Positions 35,812 through 43,000 of a DNA stretch of 64,000 nt are shown piece after piece. A program made the translations under genes and the position numbers. Under the pieces are notes generated by a model, which had not been told where the DNA came from, ran no database searches, and was given only the letters and a program-made list of their open reading frames with translations. Origin of the DNA: Prevotella sp. E13-17 (GTDB taxonomy: Bacteria; Bacteroidota; Bacteroidia; Bacteroidales; Bacteroidaceae); assembly GCF_022024035.1 (NCBI RefSeq), contig NZ_CP091787.1:2356001-2420000 (forward strand), given 5' to 3'. The number at the start of each line of letters is the position of its first letter. Position 1 is the stretch's first letter.

Positions 35812-38800
35812 ATGAAACAATTTCGTCTCGTGGACAATATTGTCGGTTGGCTAACCTTCTTGATTGCTGCCGTTGTGTATTGTTCAACCATCGAGCCGAC
35901 AGCCTCTTTTTGGGACTGTCCTGAGTTTATTACGACAGGCTACAAATTAGAAATCGGTCACCCACCCGGTGCACCATTTTTCATGTTGACAGCCAATCTT
36001 TTCTCGCAGCTTACCAGCGACCCCACCCACGTGGCATATATGGTAAACATGATGAGTGCACTGCTGTCGGCCACTTGTATATTGTTCCTTTTCTGGAGCA
36101 TCACACACCTGGCTCGCCGTCTGGTCATCAACCAATGGAGCGAGCTGACACCGGCCAAGACCATTGCCATCGAAGCATCTGGTCTGGTAGGTGCACTTAT
36201 CTACACCTTCAGTGACACGTTCTGGTTTTCGGCTGTCGAGGGCGAGGTCTATGCCTACTCGTCTGCCTTCACTGCTGTCGTGTTCTGGCTGATCCTAAAA
36301 TGGGAAGACCACGCCGACGAACCACATGCCGATCGCTGGTTGGTGCTGATTATGTATATGGTGGGGCTCAGCATCGGTGTCCACCTGCTGAACCTGCTAT
36401 GTCTGCCCGCTATTGTGCTGGTTTACTACTATAAGCGTTTCCCCAATGCCAACGCACTCGGGTCTTTTGTAGCCCTTGGCATATCTGTCATCATTCTGGC
36501 GGCCGTGCTCTATGGCGTAGTGCCTGGCATTATCACCGTAGGCGGATGGTTTGAGCTCTTCTTTGTCAACACGTTAGGTTGTCCGTTCAACACTGGTGAG
36601 TATATCTACCTGCTGCTTTTGGTAGGCATTGTCATTTGGGCTATCTACGAGACACAGAATGCCAAGGATACCCGCGGCAGCTGGATTCGTCAGAACTGTG
36701 CATTCCTGCTTTCTGTTGGCATGCTGGGCATTCCTTTCTATGGCTATGGCTGGTCAGCTGCCATCATTGGCATCATCGCACTCGTTGCCCTGTGGTTTGT
36801 ACTTATCTACAGACCGAAGGCCAACGGTCAGAAGCCTCAGCCACTTGTTTCAGCACGTTTAAAGAACACGATGCTGCTGAGCATGCTCATGCTGATGATT
36901 GGCTATTCTACCTATGCCGTCATCGTGATTCGTTCATCGGCCAACCCACCAATGGACCAGAACTCACCCGAGGACATCTTCACCTTGGGCAACTACCTGA
37001 GCCGCGATCAGTATGGCTATCGCCCTCTGCTCTACGGTCAGGCCTACAACTCTGAATATGCCGTTGGCGAAGACGGACGCGTCAAGATGGATGAGGGTGC
37101 CCCCATGTATCAGCGCAAGGAGAAAGCCAATGCCGACGAGCCCGACCGCTATTTTGTGGTCAGCACAAAGGACAAGCCCGTCTATGCCCAGAACATGTTC
37201 TTCCCCCGCATGTACTCTAACAATCCTCGCCATATCGAGGCCTATGAGAGCTGGTTAGGAGGCGTAGAGGGCCGACAGATGCCATCCAACTATCGTTCTG
37301 GAGAGACGGTGAAGATTCCCACCATGCTCGAGAACCTGCGTTTCTTTATCTCATACCAGTGTAACTGGATGTACTGGCGCTACTTCATGTGGAACTTCGC
37401 AGGTCGCCAGAACGACATCCAGGGTCATGGTGGCGTGGAGAAAGGCAACTGGTTGAGCGGCATTCCGTTTATAGACAACGCCCGCCTGGGCGATCAGTCT
37501 AAACTGCCCGACGATCTGAAAAACAACAAAGGACATAACGTCTTCTACTGCCTGCCGCTCATTCTGGGTCTGATCGGTCTTTTCTGGCAGATTATGGCAT
37601 GCGGACAGAAGGGCGTAAAACAATTCTGGGTGGTATTCTTCTTGTTCTTCATGACAGGTCTTGCCATCGTCATCTATTTGAACCAGACACCCGAACAGCC
37701 ACGCGAACGTGACTATGCCTATGCAGGTTCGTTCTATGCCTACGCCATCTGGTGCGGTCTTGGCGTCATTGCCATCTACGACCTACTGCTCAAGAAGTTG
37801 AAGAAGGTCAATCCTGTCGCCGTAGCAGCCGGGGTAGCAGCCGTCACCGTACTCATCCCCATCCAGATGGCCTCACAGACTTGGGACGACCACGACCGCT
37901 CTGGCCGCTATACATGTCGCGACTTCGGACAGAACTATCTCATGTCGATGCAGGCTGAGGGCAACCCCATCATCTTTACGAATGGCGACAACGACACCTT
38001 CCCACTCTGGTACAATCAGGATGTTGAGGGCGTTCGCACCGATGCACGCGTATGCAACCTCTCTTATCTGCAGACCGATTGGTATATTGACCAGATGATT
38101 CGTCCTGCCTTCGACTCACCAGCACTGCCCATCACATGGAGCCGTCTGGAGTATTGTTCCGGCACTAACGAGTACATACACATCGAACCTAATTTCAAGC
38201 AGGAGGTCCTGAACTACTACAAACAGGATCCCGAGGCTGCCCGCCGCAACTTTGGCGACGAGCCTTTCGAACTGAAAAACGTGCTGAAATACTGGGTACG
38301 CTCAAAGAACCCCGAACTGCAGGTCATCCCAACAGATACGCTTTATATGACCATCGACAAGGAAGCGGTGAAACGTAGTGGCATGCTGATGCAAGGCGAC
38401 TCCATCCCCGACCGCATGGTCATCTCGCTGAAGGGTCTCAGCTCGCTTGACAAGAGCAAACTGATGATGCTGGAACTGCTGGCCAACTGCAACTGGGAGC
38501 GCCCGCTCTACGTTGCCTACACCGTTGGTCAGGAGAACTACATGAACCTGGGCGACAACTTTGTGCAGGAGGGTCTGGCCAACCGCATCACTCCATTTAC
38601 GACCAACGTAAATGGTCGTCCGCTGGAAGGCATGACCGACTTTGACACCGACAAGACCTTCGACAATGTGATGAACCGCTTCAAGTATGGCAATGTCAAT
38701 GCCGAGAACATCTACCTCGACGAGACCGTCATGCGTATGTGCTACACCCACCGTCGTCTGTTGGCTAAGCTGGCAATGGAGTTGGCCTACAAGGGCGAAA

Positions 38801-39165
38801 GCGACAAGGCAGCCAAGGTGTTGGCCAAGTCCGAAGAGGAACTGCCTGCCCGCAATATTCCCCATGAGTATCAGGGTGGCTCACTCGATATGGCTCTGGC
38901 CTATTCACTGATTGGCAACAAGGCCAAGGCGAAAGATCTTCTGTCGCAGGTGTGGAACCGCAGCAAGCAATATGTGGAGTTCTACCTCTCGCTGGATAAT
39001 AATCTGTTCATGATGTCGTCTGGTGATTGCCGCATACAGTTCTACATCATCCAGAGCCTTATCTCTATTGCCGAAGATGTTGACCATGCACTCGCAGCTA
39101 ACTATACAGCGGAGTGGCAGCAAATGATGAATACATTTGTAAGCAAAGGCGGCAAGCTACGCTAA
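35812..39165 (+). CDS. DUF2723 membrane protein (glycosyltransferase-like)
   Basis: 1117 residues. The N-terminal half has about 12 membrane helices with 'YCSTIEPTASFWDCPEFI' and 'HPPGAPFFMLTANLFS', the DUF2723 signature region that resembles lipid-linked-sugar glycosyltransferases (GT-C fold, acidic residue in the first loop). A soluble C-terminal half (after ~690) holds 'NPIIFTNGDNDTFPLWYNQD' and ends in helical repeats like TPRs. In Bacteroidetes the family is linked to protein O-glycosylation; that role is from family knowledge and not shown here. It precedes a polysaccharide deacetylase by 19 bp. Confidence 0.85.
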   Translation: MKQFRLVDNIVGWLTFLIAAVVYCSTIEPTASFWDCPEFITTGYKLEIGHPPGAPFFMLTANLFSQLTSDPTHVAYMVNMMSALLSATCILFLFWSITHLARRLVINQWSELTPAKTIAIEASGLVGALIYTFSDTFWFSAVEGEVYAYSSAFTAVVFWLILKWEDHADEPHADRWLVLIMYMVGLSIGVHLLNLLCLPAIVLVYYYKRFPNANALGSFVALGISVIILAAVLYGVVPGIITVGGWFELFFVNTLGCPFNTGEYIYLLLLVGIVIWAIYETQNAKDTRGSWIRQNCAFLLSVGMLGIPFYGYGWSAAIIGIIALVALWFVLIYRPKANGQKPQPLVSARLKNTMLLSMLMLMIGYSTYAVIVIRSSANPPMDQNSPEDIFTLGNYLSRDQYGYRPLLYGQAYNSEYAVGEDGRVKMDEGAPMYQRKEKANADEPDRYFVVSTKDKPVYAQNMFFPRMYSNNPRHIEAYESWLGGVEGRQMPSNYRSGETVKIPTMLENLRFFISYQCNWMYWRYFMWNFAGRQNDIQGHGGVEKGNWLSGIPFIDNARLGDQSKLPDDLKNNKGHNVFYCLPLILGLIGLFWQIMACGQKGVKQFWVVFFLFFMTGLAIVIYLNQTPEQPRERDYAYAGSFYAYAIWCGLGVIAIYDLLLKKLKKVNPVAVAAGVAAVTVLIPIQMASQTWDDHDRSGRYTCRDFGQNYLMSMQAEGNPIIFTNGDNDTFPLWYNQDVEGVRTDARVCNLSYLQTDWYIDQMIRPAFDSPALPITWSRLEYCSGTNEYIHIEPNFKQEVLNYYKQDPEAARRNFGDEPFELKNVLKYWVRSKNPELQVIPTDTLYMTIDKEAVKRSGMLMQGDSIPDRMVISLKGLSSLDKSKLMMLELLANCNWERPLYVAYTVGQENYMNLGDNFVQEGLANRITPFTTNVNGRPLEGMTDFDTDKTFDNVMNRFKYGNVNAENIYLDETVMRMCYTHRRLLAKLAMELAYKGESDKAAKVLAKSEEELPARNIPHEYQGGSLDMALAYSLIGNKAKAKDLLSQVWNRSKQYVEFYLSLDNNLFMMSSGDCRIQFYIIQSLISIAEDVDHALAANYTAEWQQMMNTFVSKGGKLR

Positions 39166-39184
39166 GCCGCATCCGGATTGATTA

Positions 39185-39796
39185 ATGATTATCGAACAAC
39201 CCGCCATCTACCTGAGATGGCTATATCCTAAAGCACTTTGGCGCATGGACCGTCACGAACGTTCAGTCTATCTGACGTTCGACGACGGTCCCATCCCAGA
39301 GTCCACTCCTTTCATCCTAAAAGTATTGCGCGAAGAAGGTATCAAGGCGACCTTCTTTATGGTGGGCGACAACGTCAGAAAACACCCTGAGCTGTTTCAG
39401 CAGATTCTGGACGAAGGCCATCAGGTGGGCAATCACACCCATAATCATATCAGTGGTTTTCGCCATTCGCTCCACGACTACAGCTATAACGTTGAGAAGG
39501 CCAATGCCTATATCCATAGTCATTTCATGCGCCCACCTCACGGGTGGATGCGCCTGGACCAATATGCTTGGCTCAGCAGGAAATATAAGGTGGTGATGTG
39601 GGACCTCGTGACGCGCGATTATTCAAAATGGATGACGGCAGAGGATATTCTCAACAACGTGAAACGCTATGCACGCAACGGGTCTATCATCACGTTTCAC
39701 GACTCTCTGAAGTCTATCGAAAAACTGAAAACAGCCTTGCCCGCCAGCATCCAATGGCTGAAAGAGCAAGGCTATGAGTTTAAGATATTCAAATAA
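39185..39796 (+). CDS. Polysaccharide deacetylase (NodB homology) family protein
   Basis: 203 residues covering one NodB domain. Motifs: 'VYLTFDDGPIPE' (catalytic Asp and metal Asp), 'VGNHTHNH' (two metal His), 'MRPPHGW' (motif 3), and 'SIITFHDSLKS' (motif 5 His). These enzymes remove N- or O-acetyl groups from polysaccharides. No signal peptide, so either cytoplasmic or attached to a membrane by the N-terminal segment. Stop TAA is the start of a REP-like repeat. Probably one transcript with the DUF2723 gene. Confidence 0.92.
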   Translation: MIIEQPAIYLRWLYPKALWRMDRHERSVYLTFDDGPIPESTPFILKVLREEGIKATFFMVGDNVRKHPELFQQILDEGHQVGNHTHNHISGFRHSLHDYSYNVEKANAYIHSHFMRPPHGWMRLDQYAWLSRKYKVVMWDLVTRDYSKWMTAEDILNNVKRYARNGSIITFHDSLKSIEKLKTALPASIQWLKEQGYEFKIFK

Positions 39797-39876
39797 CCCC
39801 TCCCCGACCCTCCCGAGGGAGGAAGAAAAGGATGGAGTATAAAAGTCTCCCCTCGGGGAGATTTAGAGGGGGTTTA
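39794..39876. repeat. REP-like pair shared by two convergent stop codons
   Basis: TAACCCCTCCCCGACCCTCC at 39794 starts with the deacetylase stop. The inverse form ending GAGGGGGTTTA lies at 39847-39876 and includes the mnmA stop (minus). The two halves form an imperfect hairpin that can serve as terminator for both genes. Confidence 0.8.
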
Positions 39877-40948
39877 CTGTTATCTCTGCCGACCCGTAAC
39901 AACGGTGATGTGCTTCGTCATACACCACGCAGAACTGTCCTGGTGCCACGCCGTGAATCGGGTCTTTTGAGTGTACGACAAAACTTCCCTCACTCGTTTT
40001 TTCCAACGATGCCTCATGAAATTCGGGGGTATGACGAATCTTAAAGGTGATTCGTTCGCCCGGCATCTCGCCATTGATGCTGTGGAATCCATGTATCGGA
40101 AAGTCTTTCTTATAGGCTGTCTCAGGGTCGTAGCCATGCGACACATACAGCAGGTTCTTTGCCACGTCTTTTTTCACGATGAACCAAGGACCACCGCCAA
40201 AGCCTAACCCTTTACGCTGACCGATGGTGTAGAACCAATGTCCGTTGTGCTTACCTATCAACTTACCGGTCTCCAGTTCCAGCACGTCACCCTGTTGTTC
40301 GCCCACGTACCTTTTTATATAGTCCGTATAGTTGATCTTTCCCAAGAAGCAGATGCCCTGTGAGTCGCGACGCTTGGCATTCACCAAGTGTTCACGCTCG
40401 GCAATCAGGCGCACCTCGTCTTTCACATAGTGCCCAATGGGGAAGATGGCTTTCTCCAGTTGCCAGTCGTATATCTGTGCCAGGAAGTCGGTCTGGTCCT
40501 TCACGGGGTCAGGACTGGTGGTCAGCCATTTCTTGCCACCGATGGTTTCCGTTTGAGCATAGTGCCCAGTGGCAATGAGGTCGTAGTCATGACCGCGCTT
40601 CTCGTGGAAGGCTCCAAACTTGATCAGTCGGTTACACATCACGTCGGGGTTGGGCGTCAGTCCGGCCTTCACCTTTTCCATGGTGTAAGCCGTCACCTGA
40701 TTCCAATATTCCTGATGACAGTCCACCACTTCCAACTTGCATCCGTACTTACGTGCCACGGCGGTAGCCATCTCCAAATCTTCCTCGCTGGAGCAGTCCC
40801 ACTCCTCCTGTTCCTCAGGTCCTATTTTGATATAGAAGCAGTCAGGCTGCAGTCCAAGTCGTGCAAACTCGTACACCACCACACTGCTATCCACGCCACC
40901 CGACAAGAGCACAGCGATGCGTTTATCCTTTAATTCATCTATATTCAT
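39863..40948 (-). CDS. mnmA: tRNA-specific 2-thiouridylase
   Basis: 361 residues. It thiolates U34 of tRNAs for Lys, Glu and Gln. The ATP pyrophosphatase P-loop 'AVLLSGGVDSSVVVYEF' is at residues 13-29. 'NPDVMCNRLIKFGAF' contains the first catalytic Cys, and 'RDSQGICFLGKINY' the second. The stop codon TAA lies inside a REP-like repeat. The promoter box ends only 4 bp before the ATG, so the mRNA is probably leaderless. Confidence 0.96.
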   Translation of the reverse strand: MNIDELKDKRIAVLLSGGVDSSVVVYEFARLGLQPDCFYIKIGPEEQEEWDCSSEEDLEMATAVARKYGCKLEVVDCHQEYWNQVTAYTMEKVKAGLTPNPDVMCNRLIKFGAFHEKRGHDYDLIATGHYAQTETIGGKKWLTTSPDPVKDQTDFLAQIYDWQLEKAIFPIGHYVKDEVRLIAEREHLVNAKRRDSQGICFLGKINYTDYIKRYVGEQQGDVLELETGKLIGKHNGHWFYTIGQRKGLGFGGGPWFIVKKDVAKNLLYVSHGYDPETAYKKDFPIHGFHSINGEMPGERITFKIRHTPEFHEASLEKTSEGSFVVHSKDPIHGVAPGQFCVVYDEAHHRCYGSAEITVNPL

Positions 40949-40952
40949 GCTG

Positions 40953-40983
40953 CAAAGTTACGAATAAGTGAGTAAAGAACAAA
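40953..40983 (-). promoter_or_regulatory. Promoter of mnmA, probably leaderless
   Basis: Minus strand TTTG (40983-40980) and TAACTTTG (40960-40953) with a 19-bp spacer are perfect consensus matches. Four bases (CAGC) separate the box from the ATG at 40948. Confidence 0.85.
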
Positions 40984-41118
40984 ATAAAAAACGCTTTTTC
41001 AGTTTGTTAGCTCCAGAAAGACAGCCCAAAACAACAGCTTAAAGCGGCGGTATATTGCGCAAAAAGCTGAGCTTTTGAAACATCATTTCTAAACTATAAA
41101 GACCATCCTAAACTCGAC

Positions 41119-41223
41119 GATCCGCAGGGACGGGTACCTATTCTATTCTGTACCGAAAAGAGGTCGTGTCTGTTACTATTGACACGACCTCTTTGCTATT
41201 CCGTATATAAATCTTGCAAAGGA
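41119..41223 (+). repeat. Direct repeat copy 1 flanking the toxin-antitoxin pair
   Basis: ATCCGCAGGGAC, then a 38-bp hairpin identical to that in copy 2, then TATTCC and CTTGC-AAGG. The copy at 42099-42200 has the same order. With the mnmA promoter this fills the 328-bp gap 40949-41276; no gene is seen in it. Confidence 0.85.
41157..41194. terminator. Hairpin terminator in direct repeat 1
   Basis: AAAGAGGTCGTGTC (41157-41170) pairs perfectly with GACACGACCTCTTT (41181-41194), loop TGTTACTATT. It can terminate the minus-strand toxin-antitoxin transcript. Confidence 0.75.
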
Positions 41224-41276
41224 ATTTGTGGGGTTAGATTGTTTGTTAGAGGTAAAGAGGGGGGGGGCGGTAAAAA

Positions 41277-41552
41277 TTACTTGTCGTTGTAATGTTCCTC
41301 GGCTTGAACTACAAGCACCGTGACGCGGTCGTCGTAGATGTCGTATATGATGCGGTCGTGGGCTGTGATGTGGCGTGAATAGGTCACATCGTTTCCTCCG
41401 ACAAGTGCTTCGGGGTGGCCCAAACCCGTGCGGGGATGCTGCATGATGTCCATCAGAATCTTCGTCGCCTTCTTGAAGAGCTGAGGGTTGGACTTCTTCC
41501 ACTTGCGCAACGTCCGGTCAGCCTCCTTGGAGAACTCAATCGTGTAGGTCAT
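41277..41552 (-). CDS. Txe/YoeB family mRNA-interferase toxin
   Basis: 91 residues from the ATG at 41552, which overlaps the antitoxin stop in an ATGA. 'FSKEADRTLRKWKKSNPQLF', 'TGLGHPEALVGG', 'YSRHITAHDRIIYDI' and the end 'VQAEEHYND' match YoeB, including Glu, Arg, His and Tyr of the ribosome-dependent RNase site. It would cut mRNA at the ribosome when freed from its antitoxin. The gene order (antitoxin first) is normal for this family. Confidence 0.92.
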   Translation of the reverse strand: MTYTIEFSKEADRTLRKWKKSNPQLFKKATKILMDIMQHPRTGLGHPEALVGGNDVTYSRHITAHDRIIYDIYDDRVTVLVVQAEEHYNDK

Positions 41553-41803
41553 AGGCTGTCGAAATATCGCTGCATCTCCTCCGGGGTGCTGCATTTGATA
41601 GTCTCACCCTTGGCATATTCACGGCGAGCCTTGTTGATGGAGCGGCGCATGGCGGGGGTGATGGTGTGGTCATCACTGATGGTGGCGGTACGCACTGAGG
41701 CTATGCCGCGTATCATTTTCAGTGCCCGCTTGATGTCGGCCACGAGCGCATTGTCTTCCAGCGTGATAATCATCTGGGGCGAATTGGGGATGGTTGTTGC
41801 CAT
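41549..41803 (-). CDS. Antitoxin of the YoeB-type pair
   Basis: 84 residues. An N-terminal segment 'PQMIITLEDNALVADIKRAL' followed by a disordered and helical C-terminus ('SINKARREYAKGETIKCSTP') fits an antitoxin that binds the toxin with its tail. It is not an obvious Phd/YefM and I cannot name the Pfam family. A long (~165 nt) leader with hairpin-forming GAGCGAAGCGAG-type sequence precedes it, from the TATCTTTG box at 41978-41971. Confidence 0.8.
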   Translation of the reverse strand: MATTIPNSPQMIITLEDNALVADIKRALKMIRGIASVRTATISDDHTITPAMRRSINKARREYAKGETIKCSTPEEMQRYFDSL

Positions 41804-41970
41804 AATCTATATTATTTCTTTGAATTGTCTGTTGTTGTCTGTCGGTTAACAGTCTGTGGGCTGACAAGTCTGCGGTTCTTGGACTAGCCAAGCGGCAAAG
41901 CCGAGCGAAGCGAGGGCCATGATGCTTGCATTGATGGCCGAGCGTGAGCAGACTCGCACGCTTTTGCGTA

Positions 41971-41978
41971 CAAAGATA
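41971..41978 (-). promoter_or_regulatory. -7 promoter box for the toxin-antitoxin operon
   Basis: TATCTTTG on the minus strand, about 168 bp upstream of the antitoxin ATG. The leader contains a hairpin at about 41890-41915. Confidence 0.55.
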
Positions 41979-42098
41979 CAAAAATATAATAAATTTCGTA
42001 CTATTTATAGGTTAAAAATGAAGAAAAGCGGCAAATTGTCCGTGTTTTCGTGTTAATTTCTATGGGAATAGTCCCTAAACCTTGAACCGCAGAGACGT

Positions 42099-42200
42099 GA
42101 TCCGCAGGGACAGTACTGTTCTATTCTGGACCGAAAAGAGGTCGTGTCTGTTACTATTGACACGACCTCTTTTATATTCCACATTTAAAACTTGCTAAGG
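42099..42200 (+). repeat. Direct repeat copy 2 flanking the toxin-antitoxin pair
   Basis: Second copy of 41119-41223, about 85-90% identical by eye, with the hairpin and loop unchanged. The region 42201-42326 after it has no recognisable feature. Confidence 0.85.
42135..42172. terminator. Hairpin terminator in direct repeat 2
   Basis: AAAGAGGTCGTGTC (42135-42148) pairs with GACACGACCTCTTT (42159-42172); the same stem and loop as in repeat 1. Confidence 0.75.
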
Positions 42201-42326
42201 AGGTTTCTTTACAACTAGCAACCTATTACTGGGTCATCTGCAGAAAGAGCACTGATGCTTGATCGCAAGTATGCAGATGCTATTGGTTGTATTCTTAGCA
42301 GCAATCTTTCTATTTGGTACTCACTA

Positions 42327-42473
42327 CTGTCCCGTTAAAGTGGACTAATCGGTCTTTGAAATAATTGAATTACAGTCTTTTACGAGCAATTTTGAGAGTC
42401 AACGGTTTTGAATTTGTACCTTTGCTGCCAAATTTAACAGGCTACAATGAACCAAGGTCAATACGTTTTCTAA
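42327..42473 (+). mobile_element. Left-end remnant of an IS4-family (DUF4372-type) element
   Basis: CTGTCCCGTTAAAG at the left, a promoter box TACCTTTG (42417-42424), then ATG AAC CAA GGT CAA TAC GTT TTC encoding M-N-Q-G-Q-Y-V-F and a TAA at 42471. Bacteroidetes transposases of the DUF4372/IS4 type start MNQGKYVF or similar, from family knowledge. Nothing after the eighth codon matches; the break joins directly to the 22-bp-period array. Confidence 0.5.
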
Positions 42474-42660
42474 ACTCTACAAATACCCTTTCTAGACTCT
42501 ACAATTACCTTTTCTAAACTCTAGAAACAAACCAAAAGCAGAACTATTGCGTGACAATAGTGGCACTTTAGCCTGTGAAAAGTGCCACTATTCCATGAGC
42601 AAATCGGCACTATTCGCAGGGAAAAGTGCCGCTTTTCTATGAGAGAAGTACCGCTTTAGT
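42470..42660. repeat. 22-bp-period degenerate motif array (second copy)
   Basis: CTAAACTCTA, CTAGACTCTA and CTAAACTCTA cores at 42470, 42492 and 42514, then GTGGCAC (42560), GTGCCAC (42582), TCGGCAC (42604), GTGCCGC (42626) and GTACCGC (42648), each step 22 bp. The last unit overlaps the stop codon of the small minus-strand gene. Both core types of the 24.6-kb array (TAGAAA-type and GTGGCAC-type) are here in reverse order. Confidence 0.85.
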
Positions 42661-42853
42661 ATTCTTTCTCTTCATCCATATCATCCCACACGTTGTGGCG
42701 ACGGGTGTCGGCACCGCCTGGGGGCTCGGGGTCTCCCTCACCCTTATCTACATCGGTGTCACCACTAACACGTGTAAGCGATCCGCAGATCATTTGCTGT
42801 ATCATGATTCTCTGCACTTGAATGGCAGGAACGATATATGTTTTCTTTTTCAT
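42656..42853 (-). CDS. Small Prevotella-type hypothetical protein
   Basis: 65 residues from the ATG at 42853 (MKKKTYIVPAIQVQRIMIQQ). The layout K-K-K-x-Y-I-x-P-x-x-x-V, a short hydrophobic core with 'MICGSL', then a Gly/Asp/Pro-rich middle and an acidic end ('DDMDEEKEY') is one I recognise from many small Prevotella proteins of unknown function, often beside large secreted proteins. No signal peptide in the strict sense. It lies about 130 bp downstream of the large secreted protein gene. Confidence 0.65.
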   Translation of the reverse strand: MKKKTYIVPAIQVQRIMIQQMICGSLTRVSGDTDVDKGEGDPEPPGGADTRRHNVWDDMDEEKEY

Positions 42854-42883
42854 ATTCTTATACTCGTTTTTCTCGTTCAACAT

Positions 42884-43000
42884 ATTTGAGCAAGCTCATT
42901 GTTTCTCTCACTTAACCACGACCTTGAGCTTCGCTCGAGCTCGTTCGCGTTCGGAAACATTTGAGCAAGCTCATTGTTTCTCTCACTTAACCACGACCTT
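42884..43000 (-). repeat. 42-bp direct repeat duplicating the 3' end of the large secreted protein gene
   Basis: 42884-42925 and 42959-43000 are identical over 42 bp (beginning ATTTGAGCAAGCTCATTG). The right copy contains the last codons K-V-V-V-K-stop of the 1342-residue gene; the left copy repeats them without an open frame. Between them lies a GAGCTCGAGCGAAGCTC palindrome-rich spacer. Confidence 0.9.
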
